Assembly: GCF_023684385.1 (NCBI RefSeq) | Contig: NZ_JAGSOJ010000006.1 | Location: 124,001-188,000, forward strand | Source: Oceanirhabdus seepicola | GTDB taxonomy: Bacteria; Bacillota; Clostridia; Clostridiales; Clostridiaceae | Direction of reading: 5' to 3' | Length of the DNA: 64,000 nt | Shown: positions 25,114 to 34,801 of the stretch, piece after piece | Position numbering within the stretch: the stretch's first letter is position 1 | Layout of the letters: each line of letters opens with the position of its first letter | Program-made: the position numbers and the translations under genes | The notes under the pieces: model-generated | What the model saw: only the letters and a program-made list of their open reading frames with translations | Databases searched by the model: none | Told to the model about the DNA's origin: nothing

Positions 25114-26469
25114 ATGATTTTGAGTATTAAAATTTTAATAATATTAGTAGTGTTCTCCATTAGCACGTACTTATTTCGCAAAGCTAGTGGAACATTGGCA
25201 CTTAATAAATTAAATATTGTATCGTATATATATTATCTTTTTATGATAACTGCTTTTATTGGTGGAAGTTTAATTTTCTTAGGATTTAGAGAACATTATT
25301 TGATAAAATCTATGATGATAAATGATTCTACTATCAATATTACCTTTATGTTCATTATGTATTGTGCTATAATGCTACCATTAACAATGGTTATATTCTT
25401 TAGAATATTTAAAGCGAATTCTAAGAAAGAGTATAATAATTATCTTAAAAAAGATATCATTATTGAATATGAAAGAGAAGCATTCTTGCTTATAAGCTTG
25501 GCTTCTATTTTATGCATTTTACTTAGTGTATATATGTTTATAAAAATGGGTAGAGTTCCATTGGTGGATTTGGTTTTTAATCGTGGAGCTGATACAGGTA
25601 CCTTGAGACATGAAATTACAAGTACTTTATATTTGAATCCATATATTAAAAATTTATTTATATTAACATTAACACCATTGTTGTCTTATTTTACGTTCAT
25701 ATACGCAAATATTACAAGAGATAAGAAATGGATAATGTTATTTGCTCTATTATTTGTTACTAGTATTTTTGTTAAAACTTATGATTATTCTAAGTCACCT
25801 GTGGTATTTTATATGGTTATATTTATATTTATTCATATTCTGATATATGGTAAAATCTCAAATAAATTGCTGATACCATGTGGAATAGGGTGTGTAGGAG
25901 TAATATTGTTTATGTATGCGAGAAGCGGATTCAATATGGAAAACTTATTTGATATATATAATGGACCTATAGGAAGAACAATATTTACATCTATTGGAAC
26001 ATTATTTCTACATTTTGATTTATTTCCAACATTTTTACCTTTCCTTGGTGGAAGAAGTTTATCGCCTACTGTAATGAGTTTACTAACAGAAAATATGACT
26101 CACATAAGGTCTGGTAGAGTAGTTATGGAGTTTTATTCCCCATTTAGAGTTCATGCTGGAACTGCAGGTGTAATGAATTCGAATTTTATGGGTGAGGCAT
26201 ATGCAAACTTTGGATATAGTGGAGCTCTATTGGCACCAATATATGTTGGGATTTTATTAGCACTAGCATATTTTGTATTTTTAAGAATGAAGAAGAAGCC
26301 TGATAATATTATGATATATATTGCATTAGTTGTTTTTTTTAGTACTACACTAAATGGAGGATTTTCCGATTATGTGTACAATTTCAATATTATTTTTATA
26401 ATAATTGGCTTAATTGTATTTAAATTTCTTGTTAGAACATTGAATAGATTTACCAATAAAGAGAATTAA
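25114..26469 (+). CDS. Oligosaccharide repeat-unit polymerase (Wzy-like)
   Basis: About 451 residues with 10-12 membrane helices and one long outer loop with Arg/Glu/His residues (GRVVMEFYSPFRVHAG). The segment FMGEAYANFGYSGALLAP is characteristic of the oligosaccharide repeat-unit polymerase family. It would join lipid-linked repeat units outside the membrane. A second polymerase/ligase-type gene occurs at 32173. Confidence 0.75.
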   Translation: MILSIKILIILVVFSISTYLFRKASGTLALNKLNIVSYIYYLFMITAFIGGSLIFLGFREHYLIKSMMINDSTINITFMFIMYCAIMLPLTMVIFFRIFKANSKKEYNNYLKKDIIIEYEREAFLLISLASILCILLSVYMFIKMGRVPLVDLVFNRGADTGTLRHEITSTLYLNPYIKNLFILTLTPLLSYFTFIYANITRDKKWIMLFALLFVTSIFVKTYDYSKSPVVFYMVIFIFIHILIYGKISNKLLIPCGIGCVGVILFMYARSGFNMENLFDIYNGPIGRTIFTSIGTLFLHFDLFPTFLPFLGGRSLSPTVMSLLTENMTHIRSGRVVMEFYSPFRVHAGTAGVMNSNFMGEAYANFGYSGALLAPIYVGILLALAYFVFLRMKKKPDNIMIYIALVVFFSTTLNGGFSDYVYNFNIIFIIIGLIVFKFLVRTLNRFTNKEN

Positions 26470-26472
26470 GGA

Positions 26473-27582
26473 ATGAGTGATATTTTGAATAAGAAGAGAT
26501 GTATTTTTCACGTCCCATTTTTTGTTGATAAAAATAGACCTTCAGGCACTAATATAAGACCAATTAAAATAATCGAAGGATTAGAAAAGTGCGATTATAT
26601 TGTTGATGTCATTTGGGGATATGGGAAAGAACGAAAAGAAGTAATCAATAAAATAAAGAAAAATATAAATAATGGAATAAAGTATGACTTTATATATAGT
26701 GAAAGTTCTACAGAACCTACATTATTAACTGAAAAAGATCATATTCCAAGGTATCCATTCATGGACTTTGGGTTTATGAAGTTTTGTAAAAAAAAGGGGA
26801 TTAAAATTGGATTGTTTTATAGGGACATTTATTGGAGATTTCCCATATATAATAAGGTTCCATTCATTAAACGAAATTTAGCTAAATGTTTTTATAGGTT
26901 TGATCTTTTAAATTACAAAGGCATTTTAGATATACTATATCTTCCACATAAAAAAATGGAAGAATACATACCAATTAAAATCAAGACTAGAATTGAAGAA
27001 CTTCCGCCAGCCGTAAATGAAATTGAATTTAAGAAGAATACTCTTGAATCTTACCCATTAAAGATGTTTTATGTTGGCGGTGTATCAGGGCTATATGATA
27101 TGACCGAGCTTTTCAAAGTTTTTAATGAATTTAAAGAAGGTCAGTTGACTGTTTGTTGCAGAGAAAACGAATGGAATAGTGTTAAGGAAAAATATGTAGA
27201 TTTAATGAGTGATAATATAGAAATTATTCATAAAAAAGGTGAAGAGTATGCACCATACATTAATAGGAGTCATATATGTTCATTGCTTTTCCAACCAAGC
27301 GAATATAGAAAATTTGCTATGCCTTTGAAATTGTTTGAATATATGTCATATGGGAAACCAATGATATCATCGAAGGGTACTGCTACAGGGGAGTTTATTG
27401 AAAAAAAGAAAATTGGGTGGCAAATTGATTATAATAAAGATGATATATTTAGTGTTTTGAAAAAACTTAGTGTGAATTTTGAGGAAATAGACTTGAAGCA
27501 AAAAGAAATACTTAACATATTAGATGAAAACACATGGGTAAGTAGAGCAGAAAAAATCATAAGAGATCTTACTCAATGTTAA
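26473..27582 (+). CDS. GT-B glycosyltransferase, hypothetical specificity
   Basis: 369 residues, GT-B-like: N-terminal acceptor domain (SGTNIRPIKIIEGLEKC), C-terminal donor domain with KMFYVGGVSGLYDM and the EPS-locus-like PLKLFEYMSYGKPMISSKG. There are no membrane segments. Start ATG 26473 follows the polymerase stop by 3 bases, with GAGAATTAAGGA as a weak site. The sugar is unknown. Confidence 0.78.
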   Translation: MSDILNKKRCIFHVPFFVDKNRPSGTNIRPIKIIEGLEKCDYIVDVIWGYGKERKEVINKIKKNINNGIKYDFIYSESSTEPTLLTEKDHIPRYPFMDFGFMKFCKKKGIKIGLFYRDIYWRFPIYNKVPFIKRNLAKCFYRFDLLNYKGILDILYLPHKKMEEYIPIKIKTRIEELPPAVNEIEFKKNTLESYPLKMFYVGGVSGLYDMTELFKVFNEFKEGQLTVCCRENEWNSVKEKYVDLMSDNIEIIHKKGEEYAPYINRSHICSLLFQPSEYRKFAMPLKLFEYMSYGKPMISSKGTATGEFIEKKKIGWQIDYNKDDIFSVLKKLSVNFEEIDLKQKEILNILDENTWVSRAEKIIRDLTQC

Positions 27583-27595
27583 GATGGAGGAGTTT

Positions 27596-28669
27596 ATGAA
27601 GATATGTTTTTTAGCGGATGCTAGTAGCAGTCACACTATTAAATGGTGTGATTTTTTTAAGAAAAGAGGATATGAGGTTCATGTGATATCATTTAACTAC
27701 GGAGAAATTGCAGGGGTTACAGTGCATACGTTAGGTGTAGAAAAAAAAGATATGAATACTGATACCTCTCTAAAAAAAATAAGATATATAACTAAATTTT
27801 TTGAGATAAAAAAGTTGATAAAAAAAATATCTCCAGATATATTACATGCCCATTATGCCTCTAGTTATGGTTTGATTGGGGCGCTTTCATCATTTCACCC
27901 CTATATTTTATCAGTTTGGGGAAGTGATGTTTACTTATTTCCAAAGAAGGGAAAAATATTTAAGAAAATACTAGAGTTTAACTTGAAAAAAGCAGATGTA
28001 ATCTTCTCAACAAGCAAAGATATGGCTGTAGAAGCTAATAAGTATACAAAGAAGCAAATTATTTTAACTCCTTTTGGAATAGATATTGAAAAATTTAAAC
28101 CATATCCTGTAGTAAAGAGTGATGAAAAAATTAGAATATGCATTGTAAAATCTCTTGAGAAGGTATATGGGATAGATTTAGCAATTAAAGCTTTTAGTGA
28201 ACTATGTGAGAGATATGATAATCTAGAATTGTTTATAGGTGGAGATGGATCACAAAAAGAAGAACTATTAAAGTTGTCGAATGATTTAGGTCATATTGAT
28301 AAAATTAATTTTTTAGGTAAATTAAATTGGAAAGAGATAGTTGATGTATATAATAGTTGTCACTTTGGCGTTTTCCCTTCAATGAGTGAGAGTTTTGGTG
28401 TGTCAGCATTAGAAGCTGAAGCTTGTGGGATTCCTGTAATTGTAAGTAACGCAGGGGGATTTCCAGAAGTTGTAGATAATAATAACAGTGGTTTTATCTT
28501 CGAAAAAGGTAATGTTGAAGAATTAAAGAAACTTATGGAAAAATTAATAAATGGTAAACAATTAAGAGATTCTATGGGACGAAGAGGAAGAGAGTTTGTT
28601 TTATCGAAGTATAAAGAAGAAGAGTGTTTCAAAGAAGTTATTAACATATATGACGAGATAATAAAATGA
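27596..28669 (+). CDS. Glycosyltransferase family 4
   Basis: 357 residues, retaining GT4/GT-B transferase. Visible motifs are LSVWGSDVYLFP, TPFGIDIEKFKP, and the donor-binding ESFGVSALEAEACGIPVIVS with the EX7E glutamates. ATG 27596 follows GGAGGAG; an ATG 12 bases earlier overlaps that site. Cytoplasmic, acting on the lipid-linked acceptor. Confidence 0.88.
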   Translation: MKICFLADASSSHTIKWCDFFKKRGYEVHVISFNYGEIAGVTVHTLGVEKKDMNTDTSLKKIRYITKFFEIKKLIKKISPDILHAHYASSYGLIGALSSFHPYILSVWGSDVYLFPKKGKIFKKILEFNLKKADVIFSTSKDMAVEANKYTKKQIILTPFGIDIEKFKPYPVVKSDEKIRICIVKSLEKVYGIDLAIKAFSELCERYDNLELFIGGDGSQKEELLKLSNDLGHIDKINFLGKLNWKEIVDVYNSCHFGVFPSMSESFGVSALEAEACGIPVIVSNAGGFPEVVDNNNSGFIFEKGNVEELKKLMEKLINGKQLRDSMGRRGREFVLSKYKEEECFKEVINIYDEIIK

Positions 28670-28691
28670 TAGCAAAAGAGAGGTTTGGATT

Positions 28692-29744
28692 ATGAAGATA
28701 ATAACTGTTATAGGTGCACGACCACAATTTATTAAGTGTGCTGCAGTTTCAAAAGAATTAAGAAAAAAACATACAGAATTGATAATACATACTGGACAGC
28801 ACTATGATGAAAATATGTCTAGTGTTTTCTTTGATGAACTTGAGATACCAAAGCCAGACTTTAATCTTGAAGTAGGATCAGGAAATCATGGAAAGCAAAC
28901 AGGAGAAATGTTAAGTAAAATTGAAGAGATATATTTAAAAGAGAAACCAGATTTAGTGCTTGTTTATGGTGATACAAATTCTACCTTAGCAGGTGCACTA
29001 GCTGCAAGTAAATTACTTATCCCAGTTGCTCATGTTGAAGCAGGATTGAGAAGTAGAAATATGAATATGCCAGAAGAACAGAATAGAATACTTACGGATC
29101 ATATATCTAAATATCTTTTTACTCCTACCAAAACCGCAGATGAGAATTTGAAGAATGAAGGGCTATCTAACATATTTAGTGTAGGAGATGTTATGTATGA
29201 TGGAGTGCTATTCTTTTCGGAATTATCAAAGAAAAAATCTCAAATACTAGAGAAATCACATTTAAAGAAGAATGAATATATTTTAGCAACAATACATAGA
29301 GCAGAAAATACTAATCATCAAGATAGATTAAAGAGCATATTTAAAGGGCTTGAAGAGAGTGGAGAGAATATAATATTACCACTTCACCCAAGAACAAATA
29401 AATATATTAAAGAATACGGAATTGAGCTAGGGAAAAATATAAAAGTTATTGATCCAGTAGGATATTTAGATATGATAGCCTTAGAAAGTAACGCTAAGAA
29501 AATTGTAACTGATAGTGGCGGTGTGCAGAAGGAAGCGTTTTTTATGGGCGTACCATGTATAACACTTAGAGACGAAACTGAGTGGGTTGAGACTATCAGC
29601 AATGGTTGGAATGTTATTGTTGGAGCTGATAAAGGAATGATTGTTGAAAATATAAAGCATTTTAATCCAATCAGTGAGAGAATAAATGTCTTTGGAGAAG
29701 GAAACGCTTCAAAAAAAATAACGGATATCATCAGTAGTAAATAG
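28692..29744 (+). CDS. UDP-N-acetylglucosamine 2-epimerase family (WecB/WbpI/FnlC type)
   Basis: Non-hydrolysing C2 epimerase, 350 residues. The family signatures are VIGARPQFIKCAAVSKEL, HTGQHYDENMS, VYGDTNSTLAGALAASKL, HVEAGLRS and TDSGGVQKEAF. It could make UDP-ManNAc, the 2,3-diacetamido-mannuronate form (WbpI) or an L-FucNAc intermediate (FnlC). The 3-acetamido-uronate genes nearby favour WbpI, the following WbuB-like transferase favours FnlC; sequence reading alone does not decide. Confidence 0.9.
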   Translation: MKIITVIGARPQFIKCAAVSKELRKKHTELIIHTGQHYDENMSSVFFDELEIPKPDFNLEVGSGNHGKQTGEMLSKIEEIYLKEKPDLVLVYGDTNSTLAGALAASKLLIPVAHVEAGLRSRNMNMPEEQNRILTDHISKYLFTPTKTADENLKNEGLSNIFSVGDVMYDGVLFFSELSKKKSQILEKSHLKKNEYILATIHRAENTNHQDRLKSIFKGLEESGENIILPLHPRTNKYIKEYGIELGKNIKVIDPVGYLDMIALESNAKKIVTDSGGVQKEAFFMGVPCITLRDETEWVETISNGWNVIVGADKGMIVENIKHFNPISERINVFGEGNASKKITDIISSK

Positions 29745-29753
29745 GAGGGTAAA

Positions 29754-30977
29754 ATGAATATAGTATTTTTAACGCAATATTGTCCTCCAGAAGTAGGAGC
29801 ACCACAGAATAGAATATTTGAAATGGCTAAGCTACTAAAGAAAAAAGGGCATGAAGTTTCTATTCTTACCGCTTTTCCCAATTATCCAAGAGGAGAAATT
29901 TTCCCAGAGTATCAAGGACAGAAAAGTATGGTTGAAGAATTGGAAGGAATCAAAATAATAAGAACGTGGATAAGTCCAGCAAAGGAAAAGAGTTTTATTA
30001 AAAGGCTTATTGAATATTTTTCTTTTACAATATCATCTGTAGTACAGGGGAAAAAACTTGTAGGTAATCCAGATGTGATAATAACTGAATCACCACCTCT
30101 ATTCTTAGGGTGGTCAGGATATAAATTGTGTAAAAAGACAGGGGCTAAATTTGTTTTCAATATATCGGACTTATGGCCAGAGTCAGCAGTTAAATTAGGA
30201 GCTCTTAATAACAAACTATTTATAAAAATGTCAACATGGCTTGAAGAGTTTTGTTATAAGAAGTCAAATATGATTTTAGGACAGACGCAAGGGATTATAG
30301 AAAATATAATTGACAGAGGATTTAACGAAGAAAAGATTCATTTAATAACTAATGGTGTTGATACATCTTTATTCTCAAAAAAATTCTATGATGAAAAATT
30401 TAGAGAAGAAATAGGAGTTGGAGAAAAATTCTTTGTAGGATATGCAGGTACACATGGACTTGCACAAGGTTTAGATAGTGTAATTGAGGCAGCTAGATTG
30501 ATAAAGGATAATGATGATATACGTATTGTTCTAATTGGAGATGGTGCAGAGAAGAAAAAGCTTATGGAGATGGTTGAGGAATATAAGTTAGATAATGTGA
30601 TATTTGTACCAATTCAACCTAAGAAGCATATGCCTAAAATTGTTGCTTCCATGGATGTAACCTTGATTCCATTAAAAAAGAAAGATATTTTCAAAGGTGC
30701 ATTGCCATCAAAAATGTTTGAAGCATTAGTATCTGAAATTCCGGTAATACTAGGGGTAGAGGGCGAGGCTGAAAGGTTAATTAATAATGCACATGCTGGG
30801 ATACCTGTTGAGCCTGAGAATAGTGAAGAGATGGCGGCGGCTATACTGAAATTATATAACGATAGAGCTTTGCTTAAAAGTATGGGTAAAAATGGGAAAA
30901 AATATGTGGATGAGCATTACAATAGAATAAAAATTGCTGATAAGCTGGAAAAACTTTTAATAGAAGTATGTAAATAA
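29754..30977 (+). CDS. Glycosyltransferase family 4, WbuB-like
   Basis: 407 residues, GT4. N-terminal QYCPPEVGAPQNRIFEMAKL and SDLWPESAVKLGAL are typical of WbuB-type transferases, which use FucNAc or related amino sugars. The C-terminal GALPSKMFEALVSEIPVILG is the donor site. The gene follows wecB by 9 bases with site AGGAGGG. Confidence 0.88.
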   Translation: MNIVFLTQYCPPEVGAPQNRIFEMAKLLKKKGHEVSILTAFPNYPRGEIFPEYQGQKSMVEELEGIKIIRTWISPAKEKSFIKRLIEYFSFTISSVVQGKKLVGNPDVIITESPPLFLGWSGYKLCKKTGAKFVFNISDLWPESAVKLGALNNKLFIKMSTWLEEFCYKKSNMILGQTQGIIENIIDRGFNEEKIHLITNGVDTSLFSKKFYDEKFREEIGVGEKFFVGYAGTHGLAQGLDSVIEAARLIKDNDDIRIVLIGDGAEKKKLMEMVEEYKLDNVIFVPIQPKKHMPKIVASMDVTLIPLKKKDIFKGALPSKMFEALVSEIPVILGVEGEAERLINNAHAGIPVEPENSEEMAAAILKLYNDRALLKSMGKNGKKYVDEHYNRIKIADKLEKLLIEVCK

Positions 30978-30995
30978 TGAACAGGAGATGATGGA

Positions 30996-32162
30996 ATGGA
31001 GAAAAGAGCTGAATTCCTTAAATATTATGATGCATTAATTGAAGAAAGTGATATTGAATCTATTATTGCAACTTTAAAAAGTGGATGGTTATCAAGAGGT
31101 AAAGTAACTAATGAGTTTGAAGAAAAATTTAAAGATCTTGTGGGAGCAAAATATGCTGTAGCAATGAATTCAGCAACAGCAGCATTACATACATCACTAA
31201 TATGTGCTGGAGTAGGTGAAGGTGATGAGGTTATAACAACACCTCTTACATTTGCAGCTTCTGCAAATACTATTATACATACTGGAGCAACACCTGTTTT
31301 TGTGGATATAGATCCTGAAACTAAATGTATTGATCCAGAAAAAATCAGAGAGAAAATTACAGATAGAACGAAAGCAATTGTTCCAGTTCATTTTGCAGGG
31401 CATGCTTGTGATATGGATAAGATTATGAAGATAGCAGAAGAGCATAACCTATTTATTTCAGAGGATGGTGCTCACGCTACTTATACTAAATATAAGGATA
31501 AAATGATCGGTAGTATAGGAAATACAACTTCATTCAGTTTTTATTATACTAAAAATTTATGTACTGGAGAAGGTGGAATACTAACTACGGATGATGAGAA
31601 TATTGCAAATATGGCTAGAGAAGTAAGTCTTCATGGAATGACTAAAAACGCTTGGAATAGATATGGTAAAAAAGGTAGTTGGAGATATGATATTAGTTAT
31701 CCTGGATTTAAATATAATATGACAGGATTGCAAGCAGGACTTGGTTTAGCGCAATTAGGTAAATTAGAGTGTATGCAAGAGAGAAGAGAAGAATTAGCTA
31801 GACTCTATAGTGAAGGATTTAAGGAATGTGAATTTGTAAGAATTCCAAAGGTGAAATCTTACACAAGACATGCATGGCACTTATACGCAATTGAACTTGA
31901 AATTGAGAAATTATCAATTGATAGAGATGAGTTTATTCAAGAACTTAATGAAATGAATGTTGGAACTAGTGTGCATTTTATTCCAGTACATCTTATGAGT
32001 TATTATAAAGAGCGTTTTTCTTATAAAGAGGGAGACTTCCCGGTTTGTGAAGATTATTTTAATAGGACTATTTCACTTCCGTTTTATCCAAAGATGAAAG
32101 ATGAAGATGTAAAATATGTTATAGATTGTGTTAAATATATTTGTGATAAATATAAAAAATAA
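30996..32162 (+). CDS. DegT/DnrJ/EryC1 nucleotide-sugar aminotransferase (PglE/PseC-like)
   Basis: 388 residues. PLP motifs: ATAALHTSLICAGVGEGDEV, FISEDGAHATYTKYKD (in place of EDAA/CQA), SFYYTKNLCTGEGGIL with the Schiff-base lysine. Distinct from the aminotransferase at 11925. It would aminate the 4-keto-6-deoxy sugar made by the CapD/PglF-type enzyme. With the PglD-like acetyltransferase and the PglC-like transferase this gives a bacillosamine-type pathway. Confidence 0.88.
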   Translation: MEKRAEFLKYYDALIEESDIESIIATLKSGWLSRGKVTNEFEEKFKDLVGAKYAVAMNSATAALHTSLICAGVGEGDEVITTPLTFAASANTIIHTGATPVFVDIDPETKCIDPEKIREKITDRTKAIVPVHFAGHACDMDKIMKIAEEHNLFISEDGAHATYTKYKDKMIGSIGNTTSFSFYYTKNLCTGEGGILTTDDENIANMAREVSLHGMTKNAWNRYGKKGSWRYDISYPGFKYNMTGLQAGLGLAQLGKLECMQERREELARLYSEGFKECEFVRIPKVKSYTRHAWHLYAIELEIEKLSIDRDEFIQELNEMNVGTSVHFIPVHLMSYYKERFSYKEGDFPVCEDYFNRTISLPFYPKMKDEDVKYVIDCVKYICDKYKK

Positions 32163-32172
32163 TGGTGGGAAT

Positions 32173-33417
32173 ATGGAAACTAAACTAAAAAAAATTAATG
32201 ATTATTTGCTAGGAATTTTCTTGATAATTATGCCATTTAGTAACAGAGTAATTCCTATTATAAATGTAAGAATAAAGAGTGACATTATTCTCTTTATGTT
32301 CTTCTTGTTATTTTTCTGCAGAATAGTAATATTTAAGGATGAGAGAAGAGTATTTTTAAAATATCTAAAGAAGAGTTGTTCTTCACTCTTCTTTCTCTTT
32401 TTGCTAGCACTGTGTTTCATAATGTTTTTGAGTATCAGTTATAGTGCTTTTAAGGTTACTGCAGTAAAAGAAAGCTGTAGGTTTTTAACATATGTAATAT
32501 TGATGATTATTATAGGATACGATTATTGTGAAGAGAAGTGGATAAAACCATTGATAAATTTGATTTTATTAATAGTGATAATTCAATGTATCATTGGAAT
32601 AATTCAGTTTTCTACTGGAGCATTCATGATTTCAGATTTTAGTACAGAAGCTTATAGATTTAATAAAATTCACGGAACCTTTGAAAATCCGAATACATAT
32701 GCTGGATTTTTAGTGCTTCTATTTTATCCTATAGCAGTATATAGTTTTCAAAAGATATTTAAAGAAAAGAAATATAGTTATGTTATTGTAATAATGCTTA
32801 TAATGGTTAATTTAGCGTTCACTATGTCTAGAAATGGTGTTATAGGAATAGTATGTGGTGGGGTGATTTTAGCTATTATATACGATAAAAGAGCAATGTA
32901 TGGAGTTGGAGCATTAGGAATTTTAGGCGCAATTGTATTGAAAAGTCGGAATATATTTGACATGGCATTAAATGATGGTAGATTAAGGTTGTGGAAATGC
33001 GCTGGAATGATAATAAGAGATAATCCAATAAAGGGGATAGGAAACGGTAACTTTAGAGAAACTTATAATATATATAGAATACATTACCCTGAAGTTAGCT
33101 TTCATTCTTTTCTTAATATGCCACCACATAATTCTTTTTTAAAAGTGTGGAGTGAACTTGGAATTACTGCATTAATAATTTTTATGAGTATAATATTATT
33201 TGGTGGTAAGAGCGTATATTTATGTGCTAAAGAATGTAAAAATTCCATTTGTAGATTATTTTTCACGGGATTTATGTGCAGTTTTATAGGTTTTCTATTT
33301 ATGAATTTGAGTGATGATCTTTTCTTTGTACCTAAACTAACTACTTACTTTTGGATGTTTACGGCTTTGGCATGGGGATATGAGCAAAGGAGAATGAGTA
33401 ATGATAAAAGACAATAA
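32173..33417 (+). CDS. O-antigen ligase/polymerase-like membrane protein (Wzy/WaaL superfamily)
   Basis: 414 residues, about 10-11 membrane helices, and a long external loop with the Wzy_C-type segment GNFRETYNIYRIHYPEVSFHSFLNMPPHNSFLKV-like (positions ~300-335; HN pair conserved). The segment GTFENPNTYAGFL is also typical. It may polymerise repeat units or transfer the polymer to an acceptor. ATG 32173 follows GGTGGG. It overlaps the sugar transferase gene by 17 bases. Confidence 0.78.
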   Translation: METKLKKINDYLLGIFLIIMPFSNRVIPIINVRIKSDIILFMFFLLFFCRIVIFKDERRVFLKYLKKSCSSLFFLFLLALCFIMFLSISYSAFKVTAVKESCRFLTYVILMIIIGYDYCEEKWIKPLINLILLIVIIQCIIGIIQFSTGAFMISDFSTEAYRFNKIHGTFENPNTYAGFLVLLFYPIAVYSFQKIFKEKKYSYVIVIMLIMVNLAFTMSRNGVIGIVCGGVILAIIYDKRAMYGVGALGILGAIVLKSRNIFDMALNDGRLRLWKCAGMIIRDNPIKGIGNGNFRETYNIYRIHYPEVSFHSFLNMPPHNSFLKVWSELGITALIIFMSIILFGGKSVYLCAKECKNSICRLFFTGFMCSFIGFLFMNLSDDLFFVPKLTTYFWMFTALAWGYEQRRMSNDKRQ

Positions 33418-34066
33418 AGTAACATATGATTTTGAAAAAATAGATGAATATGAAGACATCAAACGTAAGGGGTTCCAATTCTTTCTTAAAAGAATAATGG
33501 ACATTACTCTGTCAATTATAGGAATAGTAATACTTCTACCAGTATTTGCTTTAATTAGCATTGCTATTAAACTTGATAGTAAAGGTCCAGTTATATTTAA
33601 ACAGAGTAGAGTAGGAAAGAATAATAAGAACTTTAAAATATTTAAATTTAGAACAATGAGACAAAATGCTCATAAAGAACAAAAACTAGAAATTGAAAAT
33701 ATACATGAGTTTGTTTTTCAAAGTGGAGAAGATCCTAGAATAACTAAAGTAGGGAAATTCCTTAGGAAAACTAGTCTTGATGAAATACCTCAATTGTTTA
33801 ATGTATTGATTGGCAATATGAGTTTAGTAGGTCCAAGACCAGAAATAACTGAAGTAGTAGAACATTATCCGCAAGAATATAAGCAGAGACTTTTGGTTTT
33901 ACCAGGAATAACAGGACTAGCTCAAATTAGTGGAAGAGGAGAAATAGAACTAGGAAAAACAATTTATTATGATTTAAAATACATTAAGAATTTTTCTGTA
34001 TTTTATGATATTAAAATTCTTTTCAATACAATATTTTCTGTATTAAGAAAAGAAGGGGCAAGGTAG
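33401..34066 (+). CDS. Initiating phosphoglycosyl transferase (PglC/WcaJ-type sugar transferase)
   Basis: Transfers a sugar 1-phosphate from a UDP-sugar to undecaprenyl phosphate, the first membrane step of polysaccharide assembly. The 221 residues are the short monotopic form with one re-entrant helix (~residues 25-50). Motifs: KRIMDITLSIIG, KFRTMR, EDPRITKVGKFLRKTSLDE (catalytic Asp-Glu region), IPQLFNVLIGNMSLVGPRPE, GITGLAQISGRG. It is the only initiating transferase seen, so all three flippases probably serve polymers built on this lipid. Confidence 0.93.
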   Translation: MIKDNKVTYDFEKIDEYEDIKRKGFQFFLKRIMDITLSIIGIVILLPVFALISIAIKLDSKGPVIFKQSRVGKNNKNFKIFKFRTMRQNAHKEQKLEIENIHEFVFQSGEDPRITKVGKFLRKTSLDEIPQLFNVLIGNMSLVGPRPEITEVVEHYPQEYKQRLLVLPGITGLAQISGRGEIELGKTIYYDLKYIKNFSVFYDIKILFNTIFSVLRKEGAR

Positions 34067-34075
34067 GTATTTAAT

Positions 34076-34801
34076 ATGGAAAACTACAGCAAAATTTTAG
34101 GATATAGTATTTATAATAAGGATATTAAATCATTAATTGATGACGAAATTGAATGGAATAGTAAAAAGGTAGTCCTTTCAGGCAATCCAGCAATATTATA
34201 TGAAGGATTAAATGATAAAGAGCTTAATCAGCATTTTAAATCCAGTAATACTATTATTGTACCAGATGGTATTGGTACTGTTCTATTATGCAAACTGAAG
34301 AAAAAGAAATTAAAAGAAAAAATTGCAGGGATAGAAGTATTAACATCATTATTAAAGGTATGTTCTGAGAGAAATAAAAAGGTATATATATTGGGAGCAG
34401 ATAAAGATACTTTAAATGAAGCTGTTAAAAACATTGCGTATAAATTCTCGGGTATTAACATTTGTGGATACCGTGATGGCTATTTTAAAGATACTGATAA
34501 AGTAATGGAAGAAATTAATGAGTGTTCACCAGATTTATTAGTAGTGGCACTAGGGTGTCCTAAACAAGAAAAGTTCATTTATGAAAACTTTAATAAAATG
34601 AATTTTAATATTGCAATGGGAGTTGGCGGAAGTATTGATATTCTTGGTGGGAAATTAAAAAGAGCACCTAAATGGATGATTAAGATTGGATTAGAATGGG
34701 CATATAGAGTAATAAAGGAACCTTTTAGAATAAAAAGATTAACTGTAATTCCAAAATTCATTTTAAGAGGATTGAAGGAAAAAGATAATGAATACAAATA
34801 G
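34076..34801 (+). CDS. WecG/TagA/CpsF-family glycosyltransferase
   Basis: 241 residues, GT26. Signatures: VVLSGNPAILYEGLND (in place of NVH), IVPDGIGTVLLCK, GYRDGYF, VALGCPKQEKFIYEN, GVGGSIDILGGKLKRAPKW. These enzymes add the second sugar to the lipid-linked primer (ManNAc or ManNAcA type). The substrate here is unknown. It overlaps the next gene by 14 bases. Confidence 0.9.
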   Translation: MENYSKILGYSIYNKDIKSLIDDEIEWNSKKVVLSGNPAILYEGLNDKELNQHFKSSNTIIVPDGIGTVLLCKLKKKKLKEKIAGIEVLTSLLKVCSERNKKVYILGADKDTLNEAVKNIAYKFSGINICGYRDGYFKDTDKVMEEINECSPDLLVVALGCPKQEKFIYENFNKMNFNIAMGVGGSIDILGGKLKRAPKWMIKIGLEWAYRVIKEPFRIKRLTVIPKFILRGLKEKDNEYK

